A DNA stretch of 5,309 bases from Christensenella sp. UBA5394. GTDB lineage: Bacteria; Bacillota; Clostridia; Christensenellales; CAG-138. Positions 4,418 through 5,309 of this stretch are shown here, one piece after another. Below the pieces are notes generated by a model. The model saw only the letters and a list, made by a program, of their open reading frames with translations. It did no database searches and was not told where the DNA came from. The translations under genes were made by a program, and so were the position numbers. Position 1 is the stretch's first letter. Each line of letters starts with the position of its first letter. The stretch covers positions 1 to 5,309 of the forward strand of contig DHOI01000132.1 in the NCBI GenBank assembly GCA_002409725.1, given 5' to 3'.

Positions 4418-5309
4418 ATGTATATCGCCGATTTGCACATCCATTCCAAATATTCCATGGCCACCAGTCGCGCATGCGACGCGCCCCACCTCGACCTGTG
4501 GGCGCGCTATAAGGGCATCGCCCTGGTGGGTACGGGAGATTTCACCCACCACGCCTGGCGGCAGGAGCTGGAAAGCAGCCTGGAAGAGGCTGAACCGGGC
4601 CTTTACGCCCTGCGCGAAAGCGAACGCCTGCCCGATGGCCCTGCGGGCGCGGCCACGCAACCCCGCTTCGTGATTTCCGGCGAGATCAGCTGCATCTACA
4701 AGCGCGCCGGCAAGACCCGCAAGGTGCATAACCTCATCCTGCTACCGAGTTTGGAAGCTGCGGAAACGCTCTCCCGCCGCCTGGAGGTCATTGGCAATAT
4801 CCATTCGGATGGGCGGCCCATCCTGGGGCTGGATAGCGAGGATCTGCTCGAGATCACCCTTGATTGCTGCCCGGAGGCTATCTTCATTCCCGCCCATATC
4901 TGGACGCCGCATTTTTCCGTTTTCGGCGCGTTTTCGGGGTTCGCCACCGTCGAGGAATGCTTCGGCGACCTGACGGGCTGCATCCACGCGCTCGAGACCG
5001 GGCTTTCGTCCGACCCGCCGATGAACTGGCGCCTTTCCGCGCTCGACCGCTTCACGCTGGTCTCGAATTCGGACGCCCATTCCCCGAAAAACCTTGCGCG
5101 GGAAGCGAACCTGTTCGACACCGGCCTCTCCTATTCCGAGATTTCGCGCGCCCTTCAAAACAAGGGCGCGAAAGAATTCGGCGGCACGGTCGAGTTCTTC
5201 CCGGAAGAGGGAAAATACCACTACGACGGCCACCGGAACTGCAAGGTGTGCCTGAAGCCGGAGGACACCGAGGCCGTTTCGGGCGTCTGCCCCGTATGCG
5301 GCGGCAGGA
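4418..5309 (+). CDS. PHP-domain endonuclease Q-like protein, 3' end outside window
   Basis: The first 297 residues are visible and the frame is open to the window edge. The PHP metal site is complete: DLHIHS (5-10, His7 and His9), GTGD (38-41, Asp41), SGEIS (87-91, Glu89), KVHN (102-105, His104), PAHIWTP (158-164, His160) and SNSDAH (216-221, Asp219 and His221). These and the stretch ETGLSSDPPMNWRLSALD (193-210) are typical of the TIGR00375/endonuclease Q family, which cuts DNA 5' of deaminated bases such as uracil and hypoxanthine and of abasic sites. A four-cysteine zinc ribbon (Cys275, Cys278, Cys291, Cys294) lies where this family has it. Family members are about 400 residues alone, but some clostridial relatives continue into a UvrD-type helicase; the window ends too soon to tell. 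Codon choice changes sharply near residue 165: before it Asp is GAT in 7 of 9 and Ser is AGY in 7 of 12; after it Asp is GAC in 7 of 7 and AGY is absent from 12 Ser codons. Confidence 0.88.
   Translation, partial: MYIADLHIHSKYSMATSRACDAPHLDLWARYKGIALVGTGDFTHHAWRQELESSLEEAEPGLYALRESERLPDGPAGAATQPRFVISGEISCIYKRAGKTRKVHNLILLPSLEAAETLSRRLEVIGNIHSDGRPILGLDSEDLLEITLDCCPEAIFIPAHIWTPHFSVFGAFSGFATVEECFGDLTGCIHALETGLSSDPPMNWRLSALDRFTLVSNSDAHSPKNLAREANLFDTGLSYSEISRALQNKGAKEFGGTVEFFPEEGKYHYDGHRNCKVCLKPEDTEAVSGVCPVCGGR

Noticed and set aside
4742..5233. 163-codon open frame on the minus strand, antisense to the endonuclease Q gene
   Set aside because: Lies entirely opposite conserved PHP motifs and has no recognisable domain or translation signal.

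Overview
The window looks like chromosomal DNA of a moderately GC-rich member of the Bacillota, most likely a clostridial lineage. The evidence is strong AGGAGG-type ribosome sites, a GTG start, compact intergenic regions with U-tailed hairpin terminators, a Gram-positive secreted SH3-repeat protein and an endonuclease Q-type PHP protein. Genus cannot be judged from the sequence. No insertion sequence, tRNA, rRNA, CRISPR array or phage gene was seen.

Layout. (1) Bases 1-122 hold the last 39 codons of a plus-strand gene. It meets a minus-strand amino acid permease (192-1565) tail to tail across a shared, bidirectional terminator. (2) The permease has a near-consensus sigma-A promoter (TTGACA, 17 bp, TATAAA) about 90 bp upstream, inside a 335-bp AT-rich gap. 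That gap also holds the terminator of the next minus-strand gene and a second hairpin. (3) Bases 1922-3154 (minus) encode a secreted protein made only of bacterial SH3 domains, four clear and one divergent, starting at GTG behind a perfect AAGGAGG. (4) Bases 3155-3502 are a divergent, structured intergenic region. Reading left it carries candidate promoters for the SH3 gene with a repeated -10/+1 block. Reading right it ends in a strong terminator-like hairpin only 22 bases before the next start codon. (5) On the plus strand, an RluA-family pseudouridine synthase (3503-4393) is followed after 24 bp by the start of a PHP-domain endonuclease Q-like protein (4418 to the window end), probably as one operon.

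The genes do not form an obvious single pathway: there is nutrient uptake, a cell-envelope protein, RNA modification and DNA repair. The two observations most worth checking are an abrupt change of codon choice inside the endonuclease Q gene near base 4910, suggesting recombination or an assembly chimera, and the terminator-like hairpin in the pseudouridine synthase leader, which has a 9-nt upstream complement that could act as an antiterminator. I do not see convincing evidence of a new multi-gene system here.
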